64,000 bases of DNA from Halobacillus campisalis (GCF_030345335.1 NZ_JAPVRC010000012.1:1-64000), one strand, 5' to 3'; positions 1-7,989 are shown, counted from the stretch's first letter. Numbers and translations: made by a program. The notes: generated from the letters alone by a model not told the origin.

Positions 1-137
1 GAGCGTTAGCTCGAGGAGGCTCACTGCGCTCCCACGGAAAGCGAGTGATTTCCCGGAGCTCTCAACGCTGTCACTCATAACGGAAACAGCCCGAATATCT
101 CGAATCTGAGTCTTCCACTAAAGGGAGTTTTTGCTTG
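1..137. repeat. Dispersed intergenic repeat, copy R1 (right half, cut by window start)
   Basis: This stretch matches positions 20370-20505 almost base for base, including the GCTCGAGGAG core, the CCCACGGAAAGCGAGTGATT arm and the right terminal sequence GAATCTGAGTCTTCCACTAA. That terminal sequence is the inverted form of the left end seen in other copies (GGAAGACTTGAATTCGAGAT). Only the right half is in the window. No credible coding sequence lies in it. Confidence 0.85.
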
Positions 138-166
138 TGAATAGAGTTTCGCCGGTCTTAGCTTCA

Positions 167-946
167 TTAAAACTGTCCGCTATACCAGGAGAAGTAGCCG
201 AATTTCACTGATACTGCTATGAGCAGACCTAGCATAGAAAACATGATGATAGGAAAAATCCAATCTTTTTTTGATATCGTGATTGGGCGGTAGTAAGTTC
301 TATTCCGGTCACCGGTAAAACCCTTGGACTCCATGGCGACGGCTGTTCGCTCGGCTTTACGTATGGCACTGGCCAGCAGTGGTATAGCAAACCTTTTAAA
401 TTGCTGAAGTTTGGCTGGAAGGGAGGCCGCCTGATTCATTCCTCGTATACGATGCGCTGACCGTATATGCTGGAATTCATCTTTCATCATAGGTAAAAAA
501 CGATAGCCTGCTAGTATTCCATAAGCTAGTTTTGGTGGAAGCTTTAACTGCTGAATTAAACTGAGGATAAATAGAACCATATTCGTTGTGAAAACGAAAA
601 GCAGTGATAGTGTCGCAAAGACTAGTATTCTCAGCGAAAGTGATATGGCTACGAGCAGGTCTTCTTTAGGTACCTCCCAGCCCAGAATCATAACTTGATC
701 AGTTGGATTGTTAGGAACATCTGCAAATATAACTGTGCTCCAAAGCATTCCGAAAGCGAATAGGAGAAAAGAGAGAAAATAGATGATGTAATATTTTTTC
801 CGAAAAGAGCCGAATAAAAATGTAATTAGCAGAGTCCAAGCAATATAGATTAATGGTGTAATCGGGTCAAAAAGAAAGGCGAGAACAAATACGAGACCTA
901 CGATCGTTAAAGCTTTTACACTAGGATTTACATTATGAAGGTACAT
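167..946 (-). CDS. ykoC: ECF transporter T component, YkoC-like
   Basis: Membrane coupling subunit of an energy-coupling factor transporter, last gene of ykoFEDC. It would join the ATPase YkoD to the substrate-binding membrane protein YkoE. The protein (259 residues) has several hydrophobic helices in its first two thirds and, toward the C terminus, two Arg-Gly-type coupling motifs typical of EcfT (RIRGMNQA and AMESKGF). The start at 946 (MYLHNVNP) is chosen because AAGGAAGG lies just upstream; a longer reading frame reaches 985 but has no ribosome binding site. It overlaps the end of ykoD by 14 bases, so translation is probably coupled. Family call is firm; the substrate follows from the riboswitch and neighbours. 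Confidence 0.88.
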   Translation of the reverse strand: MYLHNVNPSVKALTIVGLVFVLAFLFDPITPLIYIAWTLLITFLFGSFRKKYYIIYFLSFLLFAFGMLWSTVIFADVPNNPTDQVMILGWEVPKEDLLVAISLSLRILVFATLSLLFVFTTNMVLFILSLIQQLKLPPKLAYGILAGYRFLPMMKDEFQHIRSAHRIRGMNQAASLPAKLQQFKRFAIPLLASAIRKAERTAVAMESKGFTGDRNRTYYRPITISKKDWIFPIIMFSMLGLLIAVSVKFGYFSWYSGQF

Positions 947-2573
947 AGGAATCCTTCCTTTTCTCCAGCATTCGTGCAAGATCAATGCGATTAGGATAGG
1001 TTAATTGAAAATCTCCAAGGTCGCCGCGTTCCCATAGCTCAGCTGGACTTGCTTCTACTGCAATACGTCCTTCATCCATTACAAGAACTCTTGTGGCAAA
1101 CTGATCAACGAGATTCATATCATGAGTGATCATGACAATCGATGTTCCTTTGTTGTACTTATTCATTAATAGTTCCATAAGATTGTCTGTAGAAGCGGCA
1201 TCCTGTCCGAATGTAGGCTCGTCCAGAAAGAGAAGGGACTGATCACTTGCGAGCATTGCCGCTACGCTTAGCCGCCTTTTTTGGCCTTGACTTAAAGCGA
1301 AAGGATGGTGATGTTTCCATTGTTCTAAATGAAATTGTGAAAGAACCTTTTCCGTTTTTCGTTCTGCCTCCTGGTTATTTGGGTACTTAATGCGAAGTCC
1401 AAAAGCTATTTCTTCATAAACTGAATCAGTTATGAACTGGTGCTCAGGATTTTGGAAAACGTAACCAAGCTTCTCGTATAAATGACGTTCTTTCCACTGG
1501 GAAAGAAGTTTTCCTTGAAAGGAAATTTTTCCTTTGGACGGTTTAGCGATACCGGCAAGTAAACGGGAAAGTGAGGTTTTGCCACTTCCATTGGCACCGA
1601 CAATAGCGATAAACTCATGTTGATGTATTTGGAGAGTGATTGATTTGACTACTTTTTTCCATGAAACATTGTAGGCTTCTAAAAGCACGTCTCCTGGTTT
1701 ATGCCGAGAAGCTGGATGACTCACATTTAATACCTCAGGTTTGTTTACATTAACAAGCTCTTCTAAATGTAAGGGAAGTCTGTGAAAAGCGATTTTTTTC
1801 TTTATGGCGGTCTGGGCAGCGAAGGGCATCCATATTCCCTGCTTTTGCAGCGATGCAGCATGAAGCTCCATCCCTTTACGAAGCGGTCCGTCATAGAGAC
1901 AGGTTCCATCGCGTTGTAAAATAAACGCACGTTCTAATAAAGTCACCCAGTCGTCAAGCTGATGTTCAATGACAATCAGAGCGAAGTCCCTTTTGCGCTT
2001 CAAAGCGGATAATGTGACTACAAAGTCTTTTGAGGCAACTGGATCCAGGTTAGCTGTTGGTTCATCTAGTATAATTACTTCTGGCTCCATTGCTAATATA
2101 CATGCCAAGGCCAGTTTTTGCTTTTGCCCGCCAGAAAGTTTGGAGATCTGTGCCGACTTGAATTCGAATAACCCTACTGAGTGTAAAACGTCATCGATTA
2201 TAGCTTCCATCTCTTGCACAGGAATCCTTAGATTCTCTAGTCCAAAAGCAATTTCGTCTTCAACGGTCAGCATACAAAACTGGGTCTCGGGGTCCTGGAA
2301 TACCACACCTACATGCTTACTTGCTGCGCCTGGTTGGAAATCTCGTGTGCTTTTTCCGTTAACGGTTACACTGCCTTTCATCGTCCCGTCCAGTTCTCTA
2401 GGGTAGAGACCGTTGAGACATTGGATCAATGAGCTTTTCCCCGAACCACTGGGGCCTAGAATCAGTACATTCTCGCATGCATGAATTTGAAAAGAAAGAT
2501 TTATGAAAACCGGTCGTTCCATTTCCTCATAATAAAGGGAAAGGTTCTCGGCTCGAATAATTTCCTTGTTCAT
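933..2573 (-). CDS. ykoD: ECF transporter dual ATPase, YkoD-like
   Basis: Cytoplasmic energizing subunit with two fused ABC ATPase domains, which powers uptake of a thiamine precursor (HMP or thiamine by homology to B. subtilis YkoFEDC). The first domain has Walker A GPSGSGKSS near residue 40, signature LSGGQKQK and Walker B VIILDEPTANLD. The second has Walker A GANGSGKTS near residue 330, signature LSQGQKRR and Walker B LLFLDEPTFGQD. Length (546) fits fused EcfA pairs. Its start overlaps the ykoE stop by 4 bases (ATGA), which implies translational coupling. Both nucleotide sites look intact. Confidence 0.92.
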   Translation of the reverse strand: MNKEIIRAENLSLYYEEMERPVFINLSFQIHACENVLILGPSGSGKSSLIQCLNGLYPRELDGTMKGSVTVNGKSTRDFQPGAASKHVGVVFQDPETQFCMLTVEDEIAFGLENLRIPVQEMEAIIDDVLHSVGLFEFKSAQISKLSGGQKQKLALACILAMEPEVIILDEPTANLDPVASKDFVVTLSALKRKRDFALIVIEHQLDDWVTLLERAFILQRDGTCLYDGPLRKGMELHAASLQKQGIWMPFAAQTAIKKKIAFHRLPLHLEELVNVNKPEVLNVSHPASRHKPGDVLLEAYNVSWKKVVKSITLQIHQHEFIAIVGANGSGKTSLSRLLAGIAKPSKGKISFQGKLLSQWKERHLYEKLGYVFQNPEHQFITDSVYEEIAFGLRIKYPNNQEAERKTEKVLSQFHLEQWKHHHPFALSQGQKRRLSVAAMLASDQSLLFLDEPTFGQDAASTDNLMELLMNKYNKGTSIVMITHDMNLVDQFATRVLVMDEGRIAVEASPAELWERGDLGDFQLTYPNRIDLARMLEKRKDSYVPS

Positions 2574-3148
2574 GCTGCATGCTTCCTTCGTTTTTCTTTT
2601 CCAAGAGCAAAGCTCGAAAGCACACCCGTTTTCGCTAGTGCATCACTCAGCCATTTCCCTAAAAGACCAGCTATCAAAGCACCACTAATCATACGGGTGA
2701 GAAGCATGGCGAATACGTAAGATGAGGTTAGTGCAGCGAACCCTGAAGTGAAATATCCCCAAACAAAGCTGAAAAGTGCAGCCATAATTCCCGCGAGCAT
2801 GAGCACTTGTAGGTTGTAATATTTGTAACGGGTCAGTGCGAATGCCGATTCAGCCCCTAACCCCTGAATAATACCGCTTATGATCAACATAGGTCCTATA
2901 GCATTCCCGAGGAGTACTTCGACAGTGGCAGCAATCGTTTCTGATAAAAAAGCTGCTCCAGGTTTGCGTATGATATATGCAGCAATGATTGAGACGATAA
3001 ACCAAATACCGAAAATCAAATCGTATCCGATAGGTCCAAATAAGCCGGCAAGAATTTTCCCTACAGGTAAAAAGGCTAGATAGACGACAGCAAAAACGAC
3101 TGATAGCGCTGACATGACAACAATTTCTTTCAACCTCCATTGCTTCAT
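2570..3148 (-). CDS. ykoE: ECF transporter substrate-specific membrane component, YkoE-like
   Basis: Small integral membrane protein (192 residues) with about six hydrophobic segments; it is the S component that should bind the hydroxymethylpyrimidine or thiamine substrate. It lies between ykoF and ykoD with 4-base overlaps on both sides, the arrangement known from B. subtilis ykoFEDC. The N terminus is short and basic (MKQWRLKEIVV) before the first helix, and the C terminus is a lysine- and arginine-rich tail, as expected for a cytoplasmic end. Assignment rests on operon position, length and topology more than on single residues. Confidence 0.86.
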   Translation of the reverse strand: MKQWRLKEIVVMSALSVVFAVVYLAFLPVGKILAGLFGPIGYDLIFGIWFIVSIIAAYIIRKPGAAFLSETIAATVEVLLGNAIGPMLIISGIIQGLGAESAFALTRYKYYNLQVLMLAGIMAALFSFVWGYFTSGFAALTSSYVFAMLLTRMISGALIAGLLGKWLSDALAKTGVLSSFALGKEKRRKHAA

Positions 3149-3747
3149 GATGCATCCTCTTTATTCGATGGACTGTTCGCGGAAACCGTGACGGTCATGA
3201 CCGTGTGAGACGAACCGCTCTTTTCCGTTTCTCTAAAAACATCTTCAAGCCCTGTGAAAATACTATGCGTATCGCCATCGAGACGAGTTGAATAGTGTGC
3301 TCTTGAAACGTCCACCCCGTTAGCTTCCATTCTCTCTATTTGACTGTAAATGGTGTCCATATAATCTCCGCCGCCCATTGGGTAGAGGGAGAACTTGGCT
3401 GCAATCTTTTGGTCAATTGAAATAGAATTGAGTTCATTCATCCGTTCTCTCGACTCCGTCATGAACGCATCACCCGAAGAATCTCCAGGACATCCTATCG
3501 AATACGTCCCTTGAAAAGCAACATGTACACCACGGTCCGCAATCGTAAGCAGGATAGCTTTAGTAACATCAAAAACATGCTCTATTCTTCCTCTTACGGT
3601 TGTGGTGACATCGTCGGTTTCCATCCATACTTTCGAAGTATCCACGTGTTCTAGACTTTCCAAAATATGTTCGATAAATTGATCGGACATCGGATGAACC
3701 GAAAACGAGCATCCGGCGATCCTTAAATTTCCACATTGTTCATTCAT
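3145..3747 (-). CDS. ykoF: Thiamine/HMP-binding protein YkoF
   Basis: First gene of the operon; a soluble protein of about 200 residues related to B. subtilis YkoF, which binds thiamine or its pyrimidine precursor and is built from two similar halves. Here the halves begin around FSVHPMSDQFIEHIL and around KFSLYPMGGGDYMDTIY. The start at 3747 (MNEQCGNL) is preferred because AGGAGGGTTC precedes it; upstream codons of the open frame run back into the riboswitch terminator and cannot be coding. Expression should fall when thiamine pyrophosphate is abundant (see 3851-3940). Confidence 0.88.
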   Translation of the reverse strand: MNEQCGNLRIAGCSFSVHPMSDQFIEHILESLEHVDTSKVWMETDDVTTTVRGRIEHVFDVTKAILLTIADRGVHVAFQGTYSIGCPGDSSGDAFMTESRERMNELNSISIDQKIAAKFSLYPMGGGDYMDTIYSQIERMEANGVDVSRAHYSTRLDGDTHSIFTGLEDVFRETEKSGSSHTVMTVTVSANSPSNKEDAS

Positions 3748-3775
3748 ACTGAACCCTCCTTCGATTTTAAAACAC

Positions 3776-3807
3776 AAAAAAACTGCACCCCATGGGAATG
3801 CAGTCTC
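3776..3807 (-). terminator. Riboswitch-controlled intrinsic terminator
   Basis: On the minus strand ACTGCA pairs with TGCAGT around an inner CCCATGGG, followed by a run of seven T. It lies between the TPP aptamer and ykoF. The aptamer-side sequence TGCAGTC/GACTGCA (3850-3856 with 3799-3805) can pair instead, and that antiterminator would use bases also needed for aptamer helix P1. Confidence 0.88.
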
Positions 3808-3850
3808 CAATCGAAAAAGGTATAGACCTTCTTAGTTTCATTGAGAGTCG

Positions 3851-3940
3851 ACTGCACTTCCCCACGCTAGTATTATCTAGTTCGGGTAGTAAGGGTCGGA
3901 GAATTCTCCTCTCAGCCGCATGATGCAGCTCCCCTAGTGC
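3851..3940 (-). promoter_or_regulatory. TPP riboswitch (THI element)
   Basis: The minus strand carries the diagnostic THI-box segments in order: ACTAGGGGAGC, GGCTGAGAGG, GACCCTT, CCGAACTAGATAATACTAGC and GTGGGGAAGTGC. Helix P1 can form between GCACT (3936-3940) and AGTGC (3854-3858). Thiamine pyrophosphate binding should stabilise P1 and leave the downstream terminator free to form, which switches off ykoFEDC. The pairing scheme was read by eye. Confidence 0.95.
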
Positions 3941-3977
3941 TTGACGTAACGTTATGCAGTTCGTGTTTCTTCACTAT

Positions 3978-4006
3978 ATCATAGAGTAAGTTTTTATTTT
4001 TGTAAA
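3978..4006 (-). promoter_or_regulatory. Sigma-A promoter of ykoFEDC
   Basis: Minus-strand TTTACA and TATGAT are separated by 17 bases, a short distance upstream of the TPP aptamer. Confidence 0.6.
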
Positions 4007-4061
4007 CCGGTAGAAGGGGACTCATCTGAAGAATAGCCACGAGACATCACAACTAATGATG

Positions 4062-4089
4062 TTGTAATTTTCTGATTAATCCGTATAAT
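4062..4089 (+). promoter_or_regulatory. Sigma-A promoter of the FAD oxidase-BASS operon
   Basis: TTGTAA and TATAAT with a 16-base spacer, 33 bases upstream of the start codon at 4123. Confidence 0.55.
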
Positions 4090-4122
4090 TCTACTAAAAT
4101 ACAACTTGAAGGAGATAGACAT

Positions 4123-5514
4123 ATGAACACAACTGAAAACTTATATGAAGAATTACGAAATGCATTGAAGGAGCATCAAGTTTCTAAAAATGAGACTCTG
4201 ATTGAACAACATAGTCATGATGAGTCTTACCATAAACCAAGTGCACCGGATCTTGTAATTTATCCTGAAAGTACAGAAGATGTCCAATTGGTTGTCAAAA
4301 TTGCAAGCGTTTACGAAGTTCCTGTTGTGCCCTACGGACTAGGTACAAGCTTGGAAGGTCACACGATTCCATATGACCGCGGGATTACCATCGACTTTTC
4401 AGAGATGAATACTGTGATTGAGGTCCGTGAGAGTGATTTTCTCGTCAAAGTACAGCCGGGGGTGACAAGGTCACAGCTCAATAAAGAACTAAAAAAGTAC
4501 GGCCTGTTTTTTTCTGTCGACCCAGGAGCAGACGCGACGCTCGGAGGGATGGCAGCTACAAATGCAAGTGGCACGACTTCAGTCAAGTATGGGGTCATGC
4601 GGGACCAGGTGCGAGATTTAGAGGTAGTTCTTGCTGATGGAGAGGTCATACATACAGGAAGTTTAGCTCAGAAATCTTCTTCCGGCTATAACCTGAATAG
4701 TTTGTTTGTTGGTTCTGAGGGCACTCTGGGCTGCATCACTGAATTAACTTTGAAGGTGTATGGCATTCCTGAGCATACAGTAGCGGCTAGGGCCTCCTTC
4801 CCGACCGTAGATGATGCTGTAGAAGCAGTGGTTTCCATACTGCAGGCTGGAGTTCCGGTGGCCCGGGTTGAACTTGTGGACGAGCCTTCGATGAAGCAGG
4901 CGAACATGTTCAGTGCTACCAATTACAAAGTGAAGCCTACGTTGTTTCTGGAGTTTCATGGCAACGAGCCCGGTCTAAAGCATGATGTTGAATTTACGAA
5001 AGAAATCGTTGAGGATCACCGTTGTGATGATATTCATTTTGAAGAAGATAACGCAGCGAGAAATAAGCTGTGGGAGGCGAGACATAATCTCGCTTATGCT
5101 TATGTACATGGCAACCCTGGCAAAAAGCTGATGGTGACCGATGTTTGTGTCCCGATTTCCGAGCTGGCTGGAGCTATTAAACACGCAAGGGAACAAGTAG
5201 ACAAGCTTCAGCTGAACGGTGGAATCCTTGGCCATGTAGGGGATGGGAATTACCACATTCTACTTATGATGGACTTAAGTGACTCACAAGAAGTAAAGAA
5301 TGCTGAGCATTTAAATGAGCAAATTGTAGAATATGCATTAGCGCGAGGAGGCACATGTACTGGAGAGCACGGTGTAGGGGTAGGCAAGATGAAATATCAG
5401 CAGAAGGAACATGGTCATGCTCTACAAATCATGGAAAAAATTAAACTGGCGCTTGATCCCGGCCAAATACTTAATCCGCACAAACTCGTCCATCAGAGGA
5501 GAGAAAAATCATGA
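4123..5514 (+). CDS. FAD-binding 2-hydroxyacid oxidase (GlcD / D-lactate dehydrogenase type)
   Basis: Flavoprotein of 463 residues that should oxidise a D-2-hydroxy acid such as D-lactate or glycolate to the 2-keto acid. The N-terminal FAD-binding domain (about residues 40-220) has the glycine-rich PYGLGTSLEGH segment and GSEGTLGCITE; the C-terminal oxidase domain has GHVGDGNYHILL and GEHGVGVGKM, typical of the GlcD/D-LDH group. Length is normal for the family and the ribosome site GAAGGAGA is good. It is followed by a transporter that overlaps its stop codon, so the substrate or product is probably moved by that transporter. Exact substrate unknown. Confidence 0.88.
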   Translation: MNTTENLYEELRNALKEHQVSKNETLIEQHSHDESYHKPSAPDLVIYPESTEDVQLVVKIASVYEVPVVPYGLGTSLEGHTIPYDRGITIDFSEMNTVIEVRESDFLVKVQPGVTRSQLNKELKKYGLFFSVDPGADATLGGMAATNASGTTSVKYGVMRDQVRDLEVVLADGEVIHTGSLAQKSSSGYNLNSLFVGSEGTLGCITELTLKVYGIPEHTVAARASFPTVDDAVEAVVSILQAGVPVARVELVDEPSMKQANMFSATNYKVKPTLFLEFHGNEPGLKHDVEFTKEIVEDHRCDDIHFEEDNAARNKLWEARHNLAYAYVHGNPGKKLMVTDVCVPISELAGAIKHAREQVDKLQLNGGILGHVGDGNYHILLMMDLSDSQEVKNAEHLNEQIVEYALARGGTCTGEHGVGVGKMKYQQKEHGHALQIMEKIKLALDPGQILNPHKLVHQRREKS

Positions 5515-6500
5515 AAATACTAGGGGCGGTCAGTAATGCAGCAGGCAAGTACTTTGCTTTCTGGGTTATTGGAGTTGCGGTTGTTGCTTATCTCATTCCT
5601 GATCCATTCCTGTTTTTAAATGGTTACATCACCATTTTATTAGGGGTTGTCATGTTCGGAATGGGGCTGACGTTAAAGCCGGTAGACTTCAAGTTGGTTC
5701 TTAGCAAACCACTTCCAGTCATTATCGGTGTACTGGCCCAATATTTGATTATGCCATTAATCGCCCTTGGTATTGCTTACGTATTAAGACTCCCTGGCGA
5801 ACTAGCTGCTGGATTGGTATTACTAGGTTCAGTGCCGGGGGGGACCGCGTCAAACGTCATCGTATATTTGGCGAGAGGAAATCTGGCACTCTCTGTAGCG
5901 ATGACCTCACTTTCTACTTTGCTCGCACCTATAGCAACGCCATTTATTCTACTGGCTCTTGCTGATCAGTGGCTGCCTGTTGACCCTTTAGCTATGTTCC
6001 TCTCTATTGTCAATGTCATTATTTTACCTATCACGCTGGGTATTATTATTAGAAGGTTATTTCCTGCAGCTGTTGATAAGAGCACTACGGCCATTCCCCT
6101 TATTTCTGTGGTGGCGATCATTGTCATCGTTTCAGCTGTAGTTTCAGCTAATGTTGAAAGCATCGCAACATCCGGGTTACTTATATTCACAGCGGTAATG
6201 CTTCATAATCTTTTAGGTCTGCTTCTTGGTTATACAGCGGCAATGCTGATGAGACTGGATGAGAGTAAACGCCGAGCTATATCAATTGAAGTCGGTATGC
6301 AGAATTCCGGACTTGGGGTAGCTTTGGCAACGGCTCATTTTGGTCCATTAGCAGCGCTGCCAAGTGTAATAGCGGCTGTCTGGCATAACATTTCAGGACC
6401 GATTTTAGCGACGATATGGTCAAAGAAACCTGTTGAAAAAGAGGAGGACACCCCGGTAAATCCGATTGTACCCAACGTCAGAAAAACTGGGAGTAAGTAA
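5511..6500 (+). CDS. Bile acid:sodium symporter (BASS) family transporter
   Basis: Membrane protein of 329 residues with about ten hydrophobic segments. It carries the BASS motifs VPGGTASNVIVYLARGN and EVGMQNSGLGVALA. Bacterial members move organic acids such as pyruvate, pantoate or 2-keto acids with sodium, rather than bile acids. The ATG overlaps the stop of the preceding oxidase (ATGA), so the two are co-translated. In a halophile, sodium-coupled uptake is plausible. The pairing with a 2-hydroxyacid oxidase suggests an organic-acid substrate, which is inference. Confidence 0.85.
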   Translation: MKILGAVSNAAGKYFAFWVIGVAVVAYLIPDPFLFLNGYITILLGVVMFGMGLTLKPVDFKLVLSKPLPVIIGVLAQYLIMPLIALGIAYVLRLPGELAAGLVLLGSVPGGTASNVIVYLARGNLALSVAMTSLSTLLAPIATPFILLALADQWLPVDPLAMFLSIVNVIILPITLGIIIRRLFPAAVDKSTTAIPLISVVAIIVIVSAVVSANVESIATSGLLIFTAVMLHNLLGLLLGYTAAMLMRLDESKRRAISIEVGMQNSGLGVALATAHFGPLAALPSVIAAVWHNISGPILATIWSKKPVEKEEDTPVNPIVPNVRKTGSK

Positions 6501-6642
6501 ATTATATGACGCATCTTCTTATATGTGAGGAGATGGAGCTGTATTAATAATGCAGCAAAGTGACAGGAAATAAAAAAACAGACAAGTTTATACACTGTCT
6601 GAGGAAATTTAGCGAAATATAAGGAATGAGAGAAAAATCCCA
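6501..6642. other. Spacer after BASS gene, nothing clear
   Basis: Contains a short hairpin CAGACA/TGTCTG near 6578-6600 without a T run. No open frame with a ribosome site was seen on either strand. Confidence 0.5.
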
Positions 6643-6667
6643 CAAAAAAAGACGGGGTTACCGTCTT
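6643..6667 (-). terminator. Minus-strand intrinsic terminator, possible end of antisense RNA
   Basis: On the minus strand AAGACGG pairs with CCGTCTT, followed directly by five further T. On the plus strand the same hairpin has only a poor T tract. No annotated minus-strand gene ends here, so it fits an antisense transcript coming from the promoter at 6967-6995. Confidence 0.65.
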
Positions 6668-6756
6668 GTTCTTACTAAAATTAGTAAGTAATTACCAATA
6701 CTAATTCATCAATTTTCTGAAAAATGGAAATAATTACACATACTATAATGAACTTG

Positions 6757-6765
6757 TGCTATACT
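6757..6765 (+). promoter_or_regulatory. Extended -10 promoter of holin-like toxin
   Basis: TGCTATACT is an extended -10 element. No good -35 is seen at 17 bases. It lies about 58 bases upstream of the toxin start. Confidence 0.45.
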
Positions 6766-6822
6766 CTAATCGCAGGTCCTGTATCAGAATGAGTTAAACC
6801 TCTTAAAAGGAGGTGATCGCCT

Positions 6823-6900
6823 GTGAGCCCGTTTGAAGCAATAAGCGTAATGTTAAGCTTTGGAATGCTGATAGCGGTTTTAATTCACCACAAGCAATAG
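6823..6900 (+). CDS. Holin-like peptide toxin (Hol_Tox-type), candidate type I TA system
   Basis: A 25-residue peptide, MSPFEAISVMLSFGMLIAVL followed by IHHKQ, with one membrane helix and a short basic tail. Layout, length and the opening acidic/aromatic turn match the putative holin-like toxin family of Firmicutes (TxpA/BsrG-like type I toxins). The GTG start follows a very strong AAAGGAGGTGATCGC site. An 11-base perfect inverted repeat flanks the gene (CAGAATGAGTT at 6785-6795 and AACTCATTCTG at 6909-6919). Such 5'-3' pairing masks the ribosome site in known type I toxin mRNAs. A terminator follows and an opposing promoter lies downstream. Confidence 0.75.
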   Translation: MSPFEAISVMLSFGMLIAVLIHHKQ

Positions 6901-6926
6901 AAAGTATCAACTCATTCTGAATCATC

Positions 6927-6959
6927 CCAAGGTGTGAGGGCACCTTGGTTTTTATTTTT
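6927..6959 (+). terminator. Toxin mRNA terminator
   Basis: CCAAGGTG pairs with CACCTTGG around a 6-base loop, followed by TTTTTATTTTT. Confidence 0.85.
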
Positions 6960-6966
6960 CATAACA

Positions 6967-6995
6967 ATTATATCTTTAATTCTACATGATATCAA
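6967..6995 (-). promoter_or_regulatory. Antisense promoter facing the toxin gene
   Basis: On the minus strand TTGATA and TATAAT are separated by exactly 17 bases, close to consensus. Transcription would start near 6960, run antisense across the toxin 3' end, and could stop at the minus-strand terminator at 6643-6667, giving an RNA of about 320 bases. No protein-coding frame lies ahead of it on that strand. Confidence 0.6.
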
Positions 6996-7154
6996 GTAGC
7001 TCAAAGTTCATAATTGAAATACATTGATCTATTCTGACTATTATTGAAGCTTGAAGTTGTGATGGATTCAGAGTCTTTGTCTACAGTAATAAGATATGAA
7101 AGAAAGTAAGAAAAATACCTATTGTACATAAAGTCTCGAAGAAAGGAGCTTTTT

Positions 7155-7826
7155 ATGCAAGGGGTCATAGTTTCATGGAGCGGCGGAAAAGACAGTGCAT
7201 TAGCTCTTTATAAGTTATTGAATTCCGATGAATATCGAGTGGAAGGTTTGCTATCCACTACTTCTTCAGAAAGTGAGCGGTTACCTGTTCACGAAGTAAG
7301 AAGAGAATTGATTAAAAAGCAAGCAGAATCCTTAGATTTACCGCTTTTTGAGGTCCAATTACCATCAAACGCTGATAATGAAACATACGAACATACTCTT
7401 TCTCAACAGTTCGCTAAGTTTAAGGAACAAGACATAGAAATGATCGCTTTTGCCGATTTATTTTTGCAAGATATTAGAGAGTTTAGGGAAAAGCTTCTGG
7501 AGCGTTGCGGCATGAAGGGGGTCTTTCCTTTATGGGGGATTGATTCAAGCGACGCAGCTTCTGACATTATTGAAGTAGGAATTAAAACGGTAGTTATTAC
7601 CGTGGACACAGAGAAGCTTTCACCGAAAATGTTGGGCAGGTCTTATAGCGCCGGTTTTCTTAAAGAGCTTCCTGATGATATCGATCCGTGCGGAGAGAAT
7701 GGGGAATTTCACACGTTCGTTTATGATGGGCCACTGTTCAATGAGCAAATAAATGTTATTGCAGAAAGCGTGTTTGAAACAATGAACGGACGTTTTGCTC
7801 ACATAGAATTAAGATACAGGAGTTGA
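7155..7826 (+). CDS. Dph6-related ATP pyrophosphatase (diphthine-ammonia ligase-like)
   Basis: Protein of 223 residues with the PP-loop SWSGGKDSALALYKLL at residues 7-22, the ATP-binding signature of alpha-hydrolase/ATP-pyrophosphatases. The later segment with WGIDSSD, the DTEKLSPKMLGRSY stretch and CGENGEFHTFVYDGP matches the Dph6 (diphthine-ammonia ligase) family. Bacteria lack diphthamide, so the true substrate is unknown; an amide-forming step through an adenylated intermediate is the family chemistry. The start at 7155 follows AAAGGAGC; a longer frame to 7122 has no such site. Confidence 0.8.
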   Translation: MQGVIVSWSGGKDSALALYKLLNSDEYRVEGLLSTTSSESERLPVHEVRRELIKKQAESLDLPLFEVQLPSNADNETYEHTLSQQFAKFKEQDIEMIAFADLFLQDIREFREKLLERCGMKGVFPLWGIDSSDAASDIIEVGIKTVVITVDTEKLSPKMLGRSYSAGFLKELPDDIDPCGENGEFHTFVYDGPLFNEQINVIAESVFETMNGRFAHIELRYRS

Positions 7827-7838
7827 GCTGACTATATC

Positions 7839-7867
7839 TTGTCTTCATACATTTAGTGTGGTAATAT
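7839..7867 (+). promoter_or_regulatory. Sigma-A promoter of the his leader-hisS unit
   Basis: TTGTCT and TAATAT are spaced 17 bases, with an extended TGG before the -10. It lies 25 bases upstream of the leader peptide start. Confidence 0.75.
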
Positions 7868-7891
7868 TTTTCCAATAGAGGTGTGTACATT

Positions 7892-7942
7892 ATGAACAAA
7901 TTGAGAAATTTATCCGTACAATCACATCATCATATCCATTAG
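7892..7942 (+). CDS. Histidine leader peptide controlling hisS
   Basis: A 16-codon frame, MNKLRNLSVQSHHHIH, in which four of the last five codons are histidine. It lies between a strong promoter and an intrinsic terminator ahead of a histidyl-tRNA synthetase gene. That layout is classical ribosome-mediated attenuation: stalling at the CAT codons when charged tRNA-His is short would prevent termination. The AGAGGTG upstream is a usable but distant ribosome site. No T-box sequence was found here, although T-boxes are the usual Firmicutes solution for synthetase genes. Confidence 0.82.
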   Translation: MNKLRNLSVQSHHHIH

Positions 7943-7984
7943 CCTTGCTATCCGATTGAAATTGAATCGTTTATAGGAAGGCTA
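7940..7984 (+). promoter_or_regulatory. Attenuator hairpin overlapping leader stop codon
   Basis: TAGCCTT (7940-7946, including the leader TAG) pairs with AAGGCTA (7978-7984); inner pairs are CTAT/ATAG and CGATT/AATCG. A competing helix is possible between GTTTAT (7969-7974) and ATGAAC (7991-7996), which would take the first bases of the terminator arm. A ribosome stalled on the His codons would cover the 5' arm of this hairpin and favour the competing, antiterminating helix. The competing helix is short, so the scheme is a proposal. Confidence 0.55.
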
Positions 7985-7989
7985 TTTAT

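Noticed and set aside
1430-1618. Short frames opposite ykoD
   Set aside because: Shadows of the strongly coding strand without ribosome sites.
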